DNA of 64,000 nt from Flavicella marina (GCF_009193215.1 NZ_VYVA01000006.1:1-64000); one strand, 5' to 3'. Shown: positions 36,099-46,006, counted from the first letter of the stretch. Numbers and translations are program-made. The notes: generated from the letters alone by a model not told the origin.

Positions 36099-36400
36099 TG
36101 GGATTATTAGACTTTTTAGGAATCGGTAAAAAAAGAAAGAAAATGATACAAGAAGTTTTAGAAAAAGGAGCGGTTATAATTGATGTTCGTTCAGAAGGAG
36201 AGTTTCAACAAGGGCATGTTGCAGGAAGTATTAATATGCCATTGCCAACGATCACAGGTCAGATAAATAAAATTAATAAAATGAACAAACCTGTGGTTCT
36301 GTGTTGTGCAAGTGGTATGCGTAGTGGTTCTGCAACTTCGATATTGAAAGGAGCAGGAATTGAGTGCTACAACGGAGGAAGTTGGGTGAATTTGAATTGA
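36098..36400 (+). CDS. Cytosolic rhodanese-like protein
   Basis: A 100-residue single-domain rhodanese without a signal peptide. It has IIDVRSEGEFQQGHVAGSINMPL, the active-site loop CCASGMRSG, and a C-terminal GGSWVNL. Two adjacent cysteines open the loop. It overlaps the lipoprotein rhodanese by one base and ends before a terminator, closing the three-gene unit. Acceptor unknown. Confidence 0.92.
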   Translation: MGLLDFLGIGKKRKKMIQEVLEKGAVIIDVRSEGEFQQGHVAGSINMPLPTITGQINKINKMNKPVVLCCASGMRSGSATSILKGAGIECYNGGSWVNLN

Positions 36401-36420
36401 TATTCGAAATTATATAGAAA

Positions 36421-36454
36421 AAAAGGCTTTCAGAGAAATTTGAAAGCTTTTTTT
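36421..36454. terminator. Bidirectional terminator
   Basis: GCTTTCA (36426-36432) pairs with TGAAAGC (36441-36447), extended by A/T pairs, with an A-run on one side and a T-run on the other. It lies between the rhodanese gene and convergent trmN6. Confidence 0.75.
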
Positions 36455-37166
36455 ATAACTTCAAATAAAAATCTTTCACCAAGTTTTTATATGCGTCAGT
36501 ATAGTGATGGCGCGAAATTTCTAATGTTAAACTTTCTTCAATGATTGAAGATTCTTCAAAAGAAAATTCCATCAAACTTCTTTTGATTGGACTGGTTGCT
36601 GTTCCTTTAACCCTGCAAACTCTATTCAAGTGGAGGTTGTTCTGTTTTGCGATCTCGGTAAATGTAGCTTCTTCTTTAAAAGGAATAACAAGAGAAAAAA
36701 TGCCGTTTGGAGTTAAAAGTTGAGCCGCTGCATTAGCCAGGTGTTCAAAAGGCATAGCGTCTTCAAAACGAGCTAGGCTACGTTCTTTATTTTCTGAAGG
36801 ATTTGCATCTGTGTAAAAAGGAGGATTGCTAATAATCAAATCGTATTTGTCGTCGATTTCTTCTGCAAATTCTTGCAAAGAGGCATGGTAGCAAAATAAG
36901 CGATCGCTCCATGGACTATTCTCGAAATTTTGAACAGCTTGTTCGAAAGCAGGCCCGTCAATTTCGATAGCATCTATAATTTCAGCATCACTTCGCTGTG
37001 CTAGCATTAAGCTTATTACACCAGTTCCCGTGCCTAAATCTAGCGTTGAAAATTCATTTTTCACCGTTGCCCAAGCTCCCAATAATACACCATCTGTACC
37101 AATTTTCATGGCACATTGATCTTGTTGAACAGAAAATTCTTTGAATTGAAAAGGTTGTTTGCTCAT
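36453..37166 (-). CDS. trmN6: tRNA1(Val) adenine-37 N6-methyltransferase
   Basis: A 237-residue SAM-dependent methyltransferase of the TrmN6 (YfiC) type. The N-terminal PFQFKEFSVQQDQCAMKIGTDGVLLG segment (residues 4-29) is diagnostic. SAM motif I is LDLGTGTGVISL, and the amino-methyltransferase motif NPPFYTD is intact. It methylates A37 of tRNA(Val) in other bacteria. It is the last gene of the rpsP-rimM-trmN6 run, 21 nt behind rimM. Confidence 0.93.
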   Translation of the reverse strand: MSKQPFQFKEFSVQQDQCAMKIGTDGVLLGAWATVKNEFSTLDLGTGTGVISLMLAQRSDAEIIDAIEIDGPAFEQAVQNFENSPWSDRLFCYHASLQEFAEEIDDKYDLIISNPPFYTDANPSENKERSLARFEDAMPFEHLANAAAQLLTPNGIFSLVIPFKEEATFTEIAKQNNLHLNRVCRVKGTATSPIKRSLMEFSFEESSIIEESLTLEISRHHYTDAYKNLVKDFYLKL

Positions 37167-37187
37167 ATGTTGCTTATCAAAAGAGTA

Positions 37188-37712
37188 TTAGCGATACATA
37201 TCAACTAAACCTTCAGGGGTTTTAAGATGCATTATTTTATTTTCGCGATCTACTTTAATGATGAATTCATCCAACATTGGAATCAACATTTGGGCAGATC
37301 CAAATGCAACTTCAAATAAGGGTTGAGCGGTAGTGTCATTGACACCTGTTATCGTACCAATATTCCCGTATTTTTCATCTTCAACTTGAAAATCTATAAT
37401 TTCATGAAAATAAAACTTCTTACCGGTTAGTTTAGGTAGCAAATCCAATGGTAGATAGATGCCAGCTTTTAGAATAGCTTCTGCATCTTCTTCAGAATCG
37501 ATGTTTTCGAATCGAACTCTGAGTTGATTCCCTTTTTGTAGTAAAGAGTTTTCAATAAAAAATGGAATCAAGTTATTGCCTAAATTGACAAAAACTGATT
37601 CCATTTCTTGGTACATTTCAGGTTCATCGGTATCTAATTTGATAACAACTTCACCTTTAAAACTGTGTTTTCTAACGATTTTGCCTAAATAAAAACAATC
37701 TTCTTTACGCAT
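37188..37712 (-). CDS. rimM: Ribosome maturation factor RimM
   Basis: A 174-residue RimM, a 30S assembly factor that binds S19. The N-terminal beta-barrel is YLGKIVRKHSFKGEVVIKLDTDEPE and the C-terminal PRC-barrel ends IMHLKTPEGLVDMY. It lies 14 nt behind rpsP, the usual partner in bacteria. Length normal. Confidence 0.96.
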   Translation of the reverse strand: MRKEDCFYLGKIVRKHSFKGEVVIKLDTDEPEMYQEMESVFVNLGNNLIPFFIENSLLQKGNQLRVRFENIDSEEDAEAILKAGIYLPLDLLPKLTGKKFYFHEIIDFQVEDEKYGNIGTITGVNDTTAQPLFEVAFGSAQMLIPMLDEFIIKVDRENKIMHLKTPEGLVDMYR

Positions 37713-37726
37713 CTCGTTAAAATGAT

Positions 37727-38293
37727 TTACTCAGCAGCTTTTTCTTCAGTAGCATCTGCTTCTGGAGCAGCTTCTTCAGATGCGGCAGCTTCAGCAGCAG
37801 CTTCTGCTTCTGCAGCAGCAGCCTCAGCTTTCAATGCATCTTCTGCAGCTTGAGCGTCATCAATACGTTTTTGGTTTACTGCTTGTTCAGCTGCAAATGC
37901 TTTTGCTTTTGCTTCAGCCTCAGCTGCAGATAATCCGTCTTTCTTAGCTTGAATTCTTGCTTCTTTTTCAGCAACCCATGCGTTGAATTTTTCTTCTGCT
38001 TGTTCTTCAGTGATAGCTCCTTTACGAACTCCACCTACTAAGTGATTTTTCAACATTGCACCTTTGTAAGATAAGATTGCTTTCGCAGTATCTGTAGGTT
38101 GTGCTCCGTTTTGTAACCATTGAACAGCTCCGTCAACATCTAAATCGATTGTTGCTGGGTTTGTGTTAGGGTTGTAAGTTCCTAATTTCTCTAAGAATTT
38201 ACCATCTCTTTTAGAACGAGCATCTGCTGCTACGATTGAATAAAATGGTTTTCCTTTTTTACCGTGTCTTTGTAGTCTAATTTTTACTGACAT
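37727..38293 (-). CDS. rpsP: 30S ribosomal protein S16 with long Ala/Glu-rich tail
   Basis: A 188-residue S16. The conserved core spans about residues 1-80 ([37 protein letters not shown]). A further helical stretch follows ([21 protein letters not shown]), and then about 50 residues made almost entirely of Ala and Glu. Proteobacterial S16 is only about 82 residues. Such extensions are common in Bacteroidota, and their role is not known. It is followed by rimM and trmN6. A -7 box lies 44 nt upstream. Confidence 0.97.
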   Translation of the reverse strand: MSVKIRLQRHGKKGKPFYSIVAADARSKRDGKFLEKLGTYNPNTNPATIDLDVDGAVQWLQNGAQPTDTAKAILSYKGAMLKNHLVGGVRKGAITEEQAEEKFNAWVAEKEARIQAKKDGLSAAEAEAKAKAFAAEQAVNQKRIDDAQAAEDALKAEAAAAEAEAAAEAAASEEAAPEADATEEKAAE

Positions 38294-38336
38294 AATTTAA
38301 ATTTTAAGGTACTCGACCTTGATTATTAATGAGCTG

Positions 38337-38344
38337 CAAAATTA
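38337..38344 (-). promoter_or_regulatory. Promoter -7 box of rpsP-rimM-trmN6
   Basis: TAATTTTG on the minus strand, 43 nt before the rpsP ATG. The long leader (about 35 nt) could hold regulatory structure, but none is evident. Confidence 0.5.
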
Positions 38345-38423
38345 CACTTTTTTATCAATTCTTGAATGATTTTTTAAAAAAATAATTCTTTGAAGTTTAG
38401 CAGGTTAATTCAATGCAAGTTTG

Positions 38424-39962
38424 TTAAAGTTGTATTTGGTAGGTTCTGGCGGTAGTTTTGAAATTTTCTAACTCTGAATGTAACCAAGAATTGTCTTTTT
38501 TTAATTCATCTTGAAGTAATTTTCCAACAGTTTCTGCAGCTTCGAGTGAGGCTTTTACATCTAGAAACAACAGCCTTGTTCTTCGGGCTAGTAAGTCTTC
38601 GATGGTTTTCGCGTGTTCATAACGTATTGAAAAGATAAGTTGGCCGATTGTAATTGCATAGTCTTTATGAATTGGCTTTTTGAAACTACTGTTTTCTTTA
38701 TATAGATTATTTATGAGGATAGCATCTGAACCATATGATTTTAAGTGTTCATAATTGTTTGAGTTTACATCATAACCGTGTAGTTTAAGATGAAGTGTTT
38801 TAGATTTCACACGAGGAAGTCCGACAAGAGTCGATGCTTTGTTGATTACATCTTTGGCCATTTTTCTGTAGGTTGTCCATTTTCCTCCCATGATACTAAC
38901 CAAACCACTTTCGCTGATTTCTATGCGATGTTCACGTGATATTTCTGATGTGTTATTTGAATTTTTGTTTGAAACTAACGGTCGGATACCAGAAAAGACA
39001 CTTTTCACATCTGTTCTTTTAGGGTTTTTGGTTAAGTATTGTGCTGTGTGGTTTAATAAAAACTCTATTTCTTTTTCTTTCGGAACAGGGTTTATTGGGT
39101 AAGATTCTAGTGCGGTGTCTGTAGTGCCCACTAGAACTTTTCCATGCCAAGGAACAGCAAATAATACCCTTCCATCGTTTGTTTGAGGAATCATGATAGC
39201 CTTGTTTCCAGGTAAAAAATCCTTATCTAAAACGATATGAATTCCCTGACTTCCTTTCATTAAAGAAGTACATGTTTTTAGATCTTTCTTTCTAAGTGTG
39301 TCAGCATGTACTCCCGTTGCGTTGATGATTACTTTGCCTTTTATTTTTTTTTGCACACCAGTTTCGATGCATTCAATAACACCTCCGTCAATTTTTTGAT
39401 TGGTTTTAGTGAGTTCTTTCAATTGGGTATAGTTCAATAAAGTCGCTCCTAAATGTTCGGCGGTTCGAACCATGCTAATTAGCAACCGTGTATCGTCGAA
39501 TTGACCATCGTGGTATAAAACTCCTCCTTGTAGATTTTTCTGTTCTATTGTAGGTAAATACTCTATTGTTTCTTCTTTTGACAAGAATATAGAATCACCA
39601 AAGCTTTCTTTTCTGGCAAGCAAATCGTAAAGCTTTAATCCTATTCCGTAAAATGGTCCTTCCCACCAATCATAGTTTGGTACGATAAATTCAAGATCCG
39701 AAACAATATGGGGAGCATTTCGTTTTAAGATAGCTCTTTCTTTAAGTGCTTCCATTACCAAAGATATGTTTCCTTGTTGCAGATATCTTACTCCTCCATG
39801 AATAAGTTTAGTGCTTTTACTAGAAGTACCTTTCCCAAAATCATGTTGTTCAACTAAGAGTGTTTTGTAACCTCTAGACGCAGCATCAATAGCAGAACCA
39901 ACTCCTGTTGCACCACCTCCTACAATCAATACATCCCAGTGGGTGTTTTCAATGTCTGTCAT
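38424..39962 (-). CDS. glpD: Glycerol-3-phosphate dehydrogenase/oxidase
   Basis: A 512-residue FAD-dependent enzyme that oxidises glycerol 3-phosphate to dihydroxyacetone phosphate at the membrane. The FAD motif IVGGGATGVGSAIDAASRG is near residues 13-31. STKLIHGGVRYLQ and MGGKWTTYRKMA are typical of GlpD/GlpO. The C-terminal domain (about 400-500) is present. It overlaps the upstream glycerophosphodiesterase gene by 14 nt, which would release its substrate from lipid headgroups, a sensible functional pair. No glpK or glpF is in the window. Confidence 0.94.
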   Translation of the reverse strand: MTDIENTHWDVLIVGGGATGVGSAIDAASRGYKTLLVEQHDFGKGTSSKSTKLIHGGVRYLQQGNISLVMEALKERAILKRNAPHIVSDLEFIVPNYDWWEGPFYGIGLKLYDLLARKESFGDSIFLSKEETIEYLPTIEQKNLQGGVLYHDGQFDDTRLLISMVRTAEHLGATLLNYTQLKELTKTNQKIDGGVIECIETGVQKKIKGKVIINATGVHADTLRKKDLKTCTSLMKGSQGIHIVLDKDFLPGNKAIMIPQTNDGRVLFAVPWHGKVLVGTTDTALESYPINPVPKEKEIEFLLNHTAQYLTKNPKRTDVKSVFSGIRPLVSNKNSNNTSEISREHRIEISESGLVSIMGGKWTTYRKMAKDVINKASTLVGLPRVKSKTLHLKLHGYDVNSNNYEHLKSYGSDAILINNLYKENSSFKKPIHKDYAITIGQLIFSIRYEHAKTIEDLLARRTRLLFLDVKASLEAAETVGKLLQDELKKDNSWLHSELENFKTTARTYQIQL

Positions 39963-40719
39963 TATTTTTGTTTTCTAATTGTTGTAACAGCCAACTAGGC
40001 CGGTCTGTAGTAATAGCATCCACATTTAAGTGTAAAAAGTGCTTGGCAGTATCCAAATTATTTATGGTCCATGTGTAAACCAAAAGGTTGTTTTTTTTAA
40101 CCGTGTCAATAAATAGTTTGTCAGCAGTTTTTCCTGCCCAAACATTGAGTCCATCTAAATTTGCTTTTTTCGCTTTAGTAATGTAATCGTTTGTCGATAA
40201 CGTACTTTTTTTGGTTTCTTCGTTGTAGTCTAAATCTAGCAACCATATTGCTTTGTGTTTTGGTTGTAATTTTTTAATCAATGCTACTATATTATAATCG
40301 AAGCTTATAAATTCTATTGTGTGTTGAGGTGTTCTTTCAATTGTATTTAATAGAATAGGAACAATGTCAATGTTACATTTTATTTCGATAACCAAAATAC
40401 CTTTTTTAGGGATTGTTTCTAGAACATCTTCTAAGGTTGGGATTTTAGTGTTTTTCCATAGTATTCCTTTCCAGTGACCTACATCTAGTTGTGAAAGGGT
40501 TTCATAGGTTTCATTTTTTACTTCTAAATACGTGCCTGTAAGTTTGTGTGTATTTGCATCGTGAAAAGCAATAATTTTGTTGTCTAGTGTCAAATGAACA
40601 TCAATTTCAACTTTTTTTATGCCTTGCTTCCAAGCTAGGTTTATCGCATGCAGTGTGTTTTCCGGGGCGTCAAATGAAGCGCCTCGGTGTGCAATTATTT
40701 TTGAATCAAGCTTTTCCAT
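39949..40719 (-). CDS. glpQ: Glycerophosphodiester phosphodiesterase, cytosolic type
   Basis: A 256-residue TIM-barrel GDPD. Catalytic segments: AHRGASFDAPENTL (His, Arg, Glu), EIDVHLTLDNKIIAFHD (Glu, Asp, His) and a late LDGLNVW. There is no signal peptide, so it resembles cytosolic UgpQ more than periplasmic GlpQ. It hydrolyses glycerophosphodiesters to glycerol 3-phosphate, which the overlapping downstream glpD can oxidise. First gene of the pair. Confidence 0.93.
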   Translation of the reverse strand: MEKLDSKIIAHRGASFDAPENTLHAINLAWKQGIKKVEIDVHLTLDNKIIAFHDANTHKLTGTYLEVKNETYETLSQLDVGHWKGILWKNTKIPTLEDVLETIPKKGILVIEIKCNIDIVPILLNTIERTPQHTIEFISFDYNIVALIKKLQPKHKAIWLLDLDYNEETKKSTLSTNDYITKAKKANLDGLNVWAGKTADKLFIDTVKKNNLLVYTWTINNLDTAKHFLHLNVDAITTDRPSWLLQQLENKNNDRH

Positions 40720-40812
40720 ATTAGTACAAGTTTAATGATAAAAAATAGAAAACAGAAGCGAAAACGAGTACTGTTGATAGTATTTGATTATGATTAAATA
40801 AAAACTATCAAT

Positions 40813-40843
40813 TTTGTTTATATGTTGGTTTTTCGCATCTTTG
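40813..40843 (+). promoter_or_regulatory. Promoter of dps
   Basis: TTTG (40813-40816), a 19-nt spacer, CATCTTTG (40836-40843, one mismatch to TAnnTTTG), 37 nt before the ATG. Confidence 0.6.
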
Positions 40844-40880
40844 TATGACAAAAGATTAAGAATTATAAAAGATAGAAATT

Positions 40881-41348
40881 ATGAAAAATAGTATAGGAAT
40901 AGGAATAGAAAAGGCAAATGTATTGGCTAAAAAGTTAAATCAATTATTGGCAGATTACCAATTGTTTTATCAAAACGTAAGAGGTTTGCATTGGAATATT
41001 AAAGGAAAAGATTTTTTTGAGTTGCATTTGAAATTCGAAGAGTTTTACGACAATGCAGTTGTGAAAATTGATGAAATTGCTGAGCGTATATTGACCTTAG
41101 AAGGTGAACCTTTACATACCTTTACAGATTACGTGAAAACTGCAAAAATAAAAGAAGAAAAATCAGTGACCGATGGTACGAAAGGAGTTGAAATTGTGTT
41201 GAAAAACTTTGGAGTGCTGATAGCACAAGAAAGAGAAATACTTGCTGATGCCGGTGATGCTGATGATGAAGGTACTGCAAGTTTAATGAGTGATTATATT
41301 ACCGAAACTGAAAAGGTAATTTGGATGCTGAATTCGTATCTAAAATAA
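40881..41348 (+). CDS. dps: Dps/ferritin-like DNA protection protein
   Basis: A 155-residue four-helix Dps protein. The ferroxidase residues are recognisable: QNVRGLHWNIKGKDFFELHLKFEEFYD (His, Asp, Glu, around residues 32-58) and KIDEIAERIL. Dps forms dodecamers that store iron and detoxify peroxide, and may coat DNA in starvation. It is a single gene with promoter and terminator of its own. Confidence 0.95.
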   Translation: MKNSIGIGIEKANVLAKKLNQLLADYQLFYQNVRGLHWNIKGKDFFELHLKFEEFYDNAVVKIDEIAERILTLEGEPLHTFTDYVKTAKIKEEKSVTDGTKGVEIVLKNFGVLIAQEREILADAGDADDEGTASLMSDYITETEKVIWMLNSYLK

Positions 41349-41369
41349 GCTATTAAGACTACAAATATT

Positions 41370-41406
41370 AAAAGGTTGAAACTTGAATTAGTTTCGACCT
41401 TTTTTG
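41370..41406 (+). terminator. Terminator after dps
   Basis: AAAAGGTTGAAACT pairs with AGTTTCGACCTTTT (one wobble), 6-nt loop, T-run. Confidence 0.85.
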
Positions 41407-41502
41407 GTTTTGAATAAAAATCTAATTTTTGAAAATTCGTAGTAAATACTTTGAATTATTTGTACTTTTAAACATTCTAAAAAGCACACACAGTATTTTT
41501 CT

Positions 41503-44500
41503 ATGTATTTGATATTTGACACTGAAACTACCGGTTTACCAAAGAGTTACAAGGCTCCTATGACCGATCTTGAAAACTGGCCTAGATGTATTCAAATAGC
41601 TTGGCAGCTCCATGATGATATGGGGCAGGTGATTGAACACGATAATTTTATGGTTCAGCCTGATGGATTTAATATTCCGTTTGATTCAGAAAAAATACAT
41701 GGTATATCTACCGAATTGGCAGAAGAGCAAGGTATTTCTCTAAAAGAGGGTTTAAGTCGTTTTAACAAGGTTTTAGCACAAACTAAGTTTTTGGTAGGGC
41801 AAAATGTGACTTTTGATGTAAATATCATGGGAGCTGAATTTATTCGTGCCGGAATACAACCTAATTTTAAAGCGTTTGAATTTGACTCATTCAACCTTGA
41901 TGAGTATGATTTTTCTACAAAATCTCCGGCCAATAGAACAATGTCTATAGACGATCTAAACGATCAAGATAAAAATCGTTTAGGTATCTTAGATACTTGT
42001 ACTGAGATAACCGCAGCAATGTGTCAAATACCAGGAGGTAGAGGAGGTAAATTTAAATTACCAACTTTAACTGAATTACACGAGTATTTATTTGGTGTTG
42101 GTTTTGGTGAGGCGCATAATGCCACAGCAGATGTTGAAGCTACAACGCGATGCTTTTTTGAATTGATTCGTAAACAACGATTCACAAAAGAACAACTCGA
42201 TGTTTCTCCAGAGTATTTCACAGAGTTCAAAACTGTGAATCCAAATCCGATTGAAGTAATTGGGTTAAAGCACTTGAACCTCAAACAAGAAAGCGATAAA
42301 ATACGCAAACGTCAATCGAAACAAGAAGGAGCAAAAGGAAAAGGAGTTGATGTAAAAGAGAGTTTAGAAAAATTAAAAGAAGTTTCTTTTGGTCATTTAC
42401 ATAACCATACGCAATATTCAATTCTGCAATCTACTATTGAGATTGGAGCACTTGTAAACACAGCAGGTAAGCACAATATGTCTGCTGTTGCAATGACTGA
42501 TACTGCAAATATGATGGCAGCGTTTCATTTTACAAATGCGGTAGCTGGATATAACAAAGGAATCAAAGAAAAAATAGCGGCAGCTGAAGAAGCTGGAGAG
42601 GTTTTTGAAGGAAAGGAGCTAGTACCGATTGTGGGTTGCGAATTTAATGTTTGTAAAAATCACTTAGATAAGTCTCAAAAAGACAATGGTTATCAAGCGG
42701 TATTACTTGCAAAGAATAGAAATGGTTATCAGAATTTAGCAAAAATGTCTTCCATCGCTTTTGTCGATGGGTTTTATTACGTACCACGAATCGATAGAGA
42801 GGTTATTGAGAAATACAAAGAAGACGTTATTGTTCTAACTGGTAGTCTCTATGGTGAAGTGCCTAGTAAAATTTTGAATATAGGAGAAAAGCAAGCCGAA
42901 GAAGCATTGGTTTGGTGGAAAGAACAATTCGGAGACGATTTGTATATTGAATTGATGCGCCATGGCCAGGAAGATGAAAATGTAGTGAACAAAGTGTTGT
43001 TGCAGTTCGCAGAGAAACACAATGTAAAAACAGTTGCTACCAATAACACGTTCTATATAAACAAAGAAGATGCCAATGCACATGATATTTTATTATGTGT
43101 AAAGGATGGTGAGAAACAAGCAACACCTAAGGGAAGAGGTAGAGGGTATCGTTTTGGTCTTCCAAACGATGAATATTACTTCAAGTCGCCGGATGAGATG
43201 AAGGAGTTGTTTGCAGATATTCCTGAGGCAATTACCAATATTCAAGAATTAGTCGATAAGATCACACCTTTTACCCTTGCTAGTGATGTATTGTTGCCTG
43301 CTTTTGACATTCCAGAACAGTTTCAAGATTCTAAAGATCTAGAAGATGGAGGTAAAAGAGGTGAGAATAACTTTTTGGCACATTTAGTTTATGAAGGAGC
43401 CAAAAAAAGGTATGGAGAAATAACGCCAGAAATAAAAGATCGATTGGATCTGGAGCTCGATGTAATTGAGAAGACAGGGTATCCTGGTTACTTTTTGATT
43501 GTAGAAGATTTTATTCGAGCAGCACGTGAGATGGGCGTTTCGGTTGGTCCCGGTCGTGGTTCTGCAGCTGGTTCTGTAGCTGCTTACTGTTTGTGGATCA
43601 CAAATATTGACCCAATCAAATACGATTTGCTTTTTGAGCGTTTCTTAAATCCAGAACGTATATCAATGCCCGATATTGATATTGATTTTGATGACGAGGG
43701 TCGTGGACGTGTGATTGATTATGTGATCGATAAATACGGAGCCAATCAAGTAGCGCAAATTATTACCTATGGTACCATGGCTGCGAAATCTTCTATTCGT
43801 GATACGGCGCGTGTGTTAGATTTGCCCTTGTATGAAGCAGATAGGGTGGCAAAATTGATTCCGGGTATGAAACTGAAAAAGATTTTCGGTTTGGATGATA
43901 AAGCTTTGGCTGATAAACTGCGTTCGGAGGAAATGGAGATGGTGAATGAGCTCAAGCGTATTGCAGATGGGGCGGATTTGACTGCTGAAACAGTAAACAA
44001 AGCTAGGATTTTAGAAGGATCTGTTAGAAATACTGGGATTCATGCTTGTGGTGTCATTATTACTCCAGATGATATTACCAAATATGTGCCGGTTTCTGTG
44101 GCAAAAGACTCAGACATGTATGTTACACAATTTGACAATTCAGTCGTAGAGAACGCTGGGTTGTTGAAAATGGACTTCCTAGGGTTGAAGACCCTTACAT
44201 TAATTAAACATACATGTAAAATAGTAAAAGCGCGTCATAATGTAGACTTAGATCCTGAGTCATTTCCGATAGATGATGTAAAAACCTATGAGCTTTTTCA
44301 AAGAGGAGAGACAGTTGGTATTTTCCAATACGAGTCTCCAGGGATGCAAAAATACATGCGTGAACTGAAACCAACGGTTTTTGCAGATTTGATTGCGATG
44401 AATGCTTTGTATAGACCTGGTCCTCTTGAATATATACCAAGTTTTATCAATAGAAAGCATGGTATTGAAGAAATTATTTACGATTTACCGGCAGAGGAAT

Positions 44501-46002
44501 ACAAGGCACGATTAGCCGAAACTTATGGGATTACGGTCTATCAAGAGCAGGTGATGTTGCTTTCTCAAGATTTGGCTGGTTTTACAAAAGGTCAAGCCGA
44601 TACGTTGCGTAAGGCAATGGGTAAAAAGCAAATTGCCGTGCTAGCAAAAATGAAACCATTGTTTGTGAGTCAGGCGATGGAAAAAGGGCATGATGAAAAA
44701 GCGTTAGAAAAAATTTGGAAAGATTGGGAGGCGTTTGCATCGTATGCCTTTAATAAATCGCACTCTACATGCTATGCGTGGATCGCATACCAAACAGCTT
44801 ATTTAAAAGCTCACTACCCTGCCGAATACATGGCTGCAGTGCTTTCGAATAATATGAACGATATCAAGCAGGTTGCCTTTTTTATGGAAGAATGCAAGAG
44901 AGCGGGAATCAAAGTGCTAGGGCCAGATATCAATGAATCGTATTTGAAATTCTCTGTAAATGAAGAAGGAGCTATTCGATTCGGAATGGGAGCTATCAAA
45001 GGAGTGGGTGGTGCTGCTGTAGAAGAGATCATAAGAGAGCGAAAAGAGAATGGTAAGTTTACTTCAATATTTGATGTTGTCAAGCGAATAGATTTAAGAG
45101 TTGCAGGTAAAAAAGCAGTTGAAGGATTGATTTTAGCTGGTGGTTTCGACTCTTTTACCGATACACATCGTGCTCAGTATTATGTGTTAGATGAAAAAGG
45201 ATCCACCTTTTTAGAACGTTCTTTGAAGTTTGGAAGTAAATACCAAGAAAGTCAAAATTCTTCTCAGGTTTCGTTGTTTGGAGAGGCTTCAGCTGTGACA
45301 TTTCCAGAACCTGATATTCCAGGTTGTGAAACATGGGGTACAATGGAATTGTTAGCTAGGGAAAAAGAGGTTACAGGTATGTATATTTCTGCACATCCAT
45401 TGGATGACTTTAAAAATGAAATGCGTTTTTGTAATACTACTTTGGGAGCGTTTAAAGAAGATTTGAACAAGTATGTAGGACATAAATTAAATATTGGTGC
45501 AATTCTAACAGGAGTTGAACATCGTGTTTCTAAAATGGGAAAAGGATGGGCTACTTTTGTGTTAGAAGATTATGGAGATAGTCATGAATTTAGAATTTTT
45601 GGAAATGAATATTTGCAATTCAGACCTTTTTTAACTGAGAATACATTCTTGTATGTGAATGTGATTGTACAAGCGGGTTGGACGAATAAAGAAACCGGAG
45701 TTCAAGGAGAACCTCGTTTGAAATTTACAAACTTTATGTTATTGCATGATGTGATGGATGAAAAGTGCGAGAAAATAACCATACATCTAGATTCAAACGA
45801 AATCTCAGAAGCCAAAGTGAGTGAATTGTACGAGATACTGGCAGATTATTCTATCGCAGGGAAACAAAAATTGAGTTTTACAATTCGTGAACAAAAAGAA
45901 AAAATAGAATTGACTATGCCGAGTAGAGGAATGAAAATAAATGCTTCTACAGAGTTTTTTAATAGGATGGAAAAAGAACAGATTCGTTATAAAATAAATT
46001 AA
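41503..46002 (+). CDS. dnaE: DNA polymerase III alpha subunit with N-terminal proofreading exonuclease
   Basis: A 1499-residue replicative polymerase. About residues 1-225 are a DEDD exonuclease (DTETTG at 6-11, the VGQNVTFDVNIM region, HNATADVEAT), the job usually done by a separate epsilon subunit. A PHP domain follows from about 297 (HLHNHTQYS). The polymerase catalytic aspartates are in PDIDIDFDD (D724, D726). HhH and OB-fold regions make up the C-terminal half. This fused form is standard for Bacteroidota. hemW follows 4 nt downstream and may be co-transcribed. Confidence 0.96.
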   Translation: MYLIFDTETTGLPKSYKAPMTDLENWPRCIQIAWQLHDDMGQVIEHDNFMVQPDGFNIPFDSEKIHGISTELAEEQGISLKEGLSRFNKVLAQTKFLVGQNVTFDVNIMGAEFIRAGIQPNFKAFEFDSFNLDEYDFSTKSPANRTMSIDDLNDQDKNRLGILDTCTEITAAMCQIPGGRGGKFKLPTLTELHEYLFGVGFGEAHNATADVEATTRCFFELIRKQRFTKEQLDVSPEYFTEFKTVNPNPIEVIGLKHLNLKQESDKIRKRQSKQEGAKGKGVDVKESLEKLKEVSFGHLHNHTQYSILQSTIEIGALVNTAGKHNMSAVAMTDTANMMAAFHFTNAVAGYNKGIKEKIAAAEEAGEVFEGKELVPIVGCEFNVCKNHLDKSQKDNGYQAVLLAKNRNGYQNLAKMSSIAFVDGFYYVPRIDREVIEKYKEDVIVLTGSLYGEVPSKILNIGEKQAEEALVWWKEQFGDDLYIELMRHGQEDENVVNKVLLQFAEKHNVKTVATNNTFYINKEDANAHDILLCVKDGEKQATPKGRGRGYRFGLPNDEYYFKSPDEMKELFADIPEAITNIQELVDKITPFTLASDVLLPAFDIPEQFQDSKDLEDGGKRGENNFLAHLVYEGAKKRYGEITPEIKDRLDLELDVIEKTGYPGYFLIVEDFIRAAREMGVSVGPGRGSAAGSVAAYCLWITNIDPIKYDLLFERFLNPERISMPDIDIDFDDEGRGRVIDYVIDKYGANQVAQIITYGTMAAKSSIRDTARVLDLPLYEADRVAKLIPGMKLKKIFGLDDKALADKLRSEEMEMVNELKRIADGADLTAETVNKARILEGSVRNTGIHACGVIITPDDITKYVPVSVAKDSDMYVTQFDNSVVENAGLLKMDFLGLKTLTLIKHTCKIVKARHNVDLDPESFPIDDVKTYELFQRGETVGIFQYESPGMQKYMRELKPTVFADLIAMNALYRPGPLEYIPSFINRKHGIEEIIYDLPAEEYKARLAETYGITVYQEQVMLLSQDLAGFTKGQADTLRKAMGKKQIAVLAKMKPLFVSQAMEKGHDEKALEKIWKDWEAFASYAFNKSHSTCYAWIAYQTAYLKAHYPAEYMAAVLSNNMNDIKQVAFFMEECKRAGIKVLGPDINESYLKFSVNEEGAIRFGMGAIKGVGGAAVEEIIRERKENGKFTSIFDVVKRIDLRVAGKKAVEGLILAGGFDSFTDTHRAQYYVLDEKGSTFLERSLKFGSKYQESQNSSQVSLFGEASAVTFPEPDIPGCETWGTMELLAREKEVTGMYISAHPLDDFKNEMRFCNTTLGAFKEDLNKYVGHKLNIGAILTGVEHRVSKMGKGWATFVLEDYGDSHEFRIFGNEYLQFRPFLTENTFLYVNVIVQAGWTNKETGVQGEPRLKFTNFMLLHDVMDEKCEKITIHLDSNEISEAKVSELYEILADYSIAGKQKLSFTIREQKEKIELTMPSRGMKINASTEFFNRMEKEQIRYKIN

Positions 46003-46006
46003 ATTT

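Noticed and set aside
41503-42200. Exonuclease domain on DnaE as a novel fusion
   Set aside because: This epsilon-alpha fusion is the normal DnaE form in Bacteroidota.
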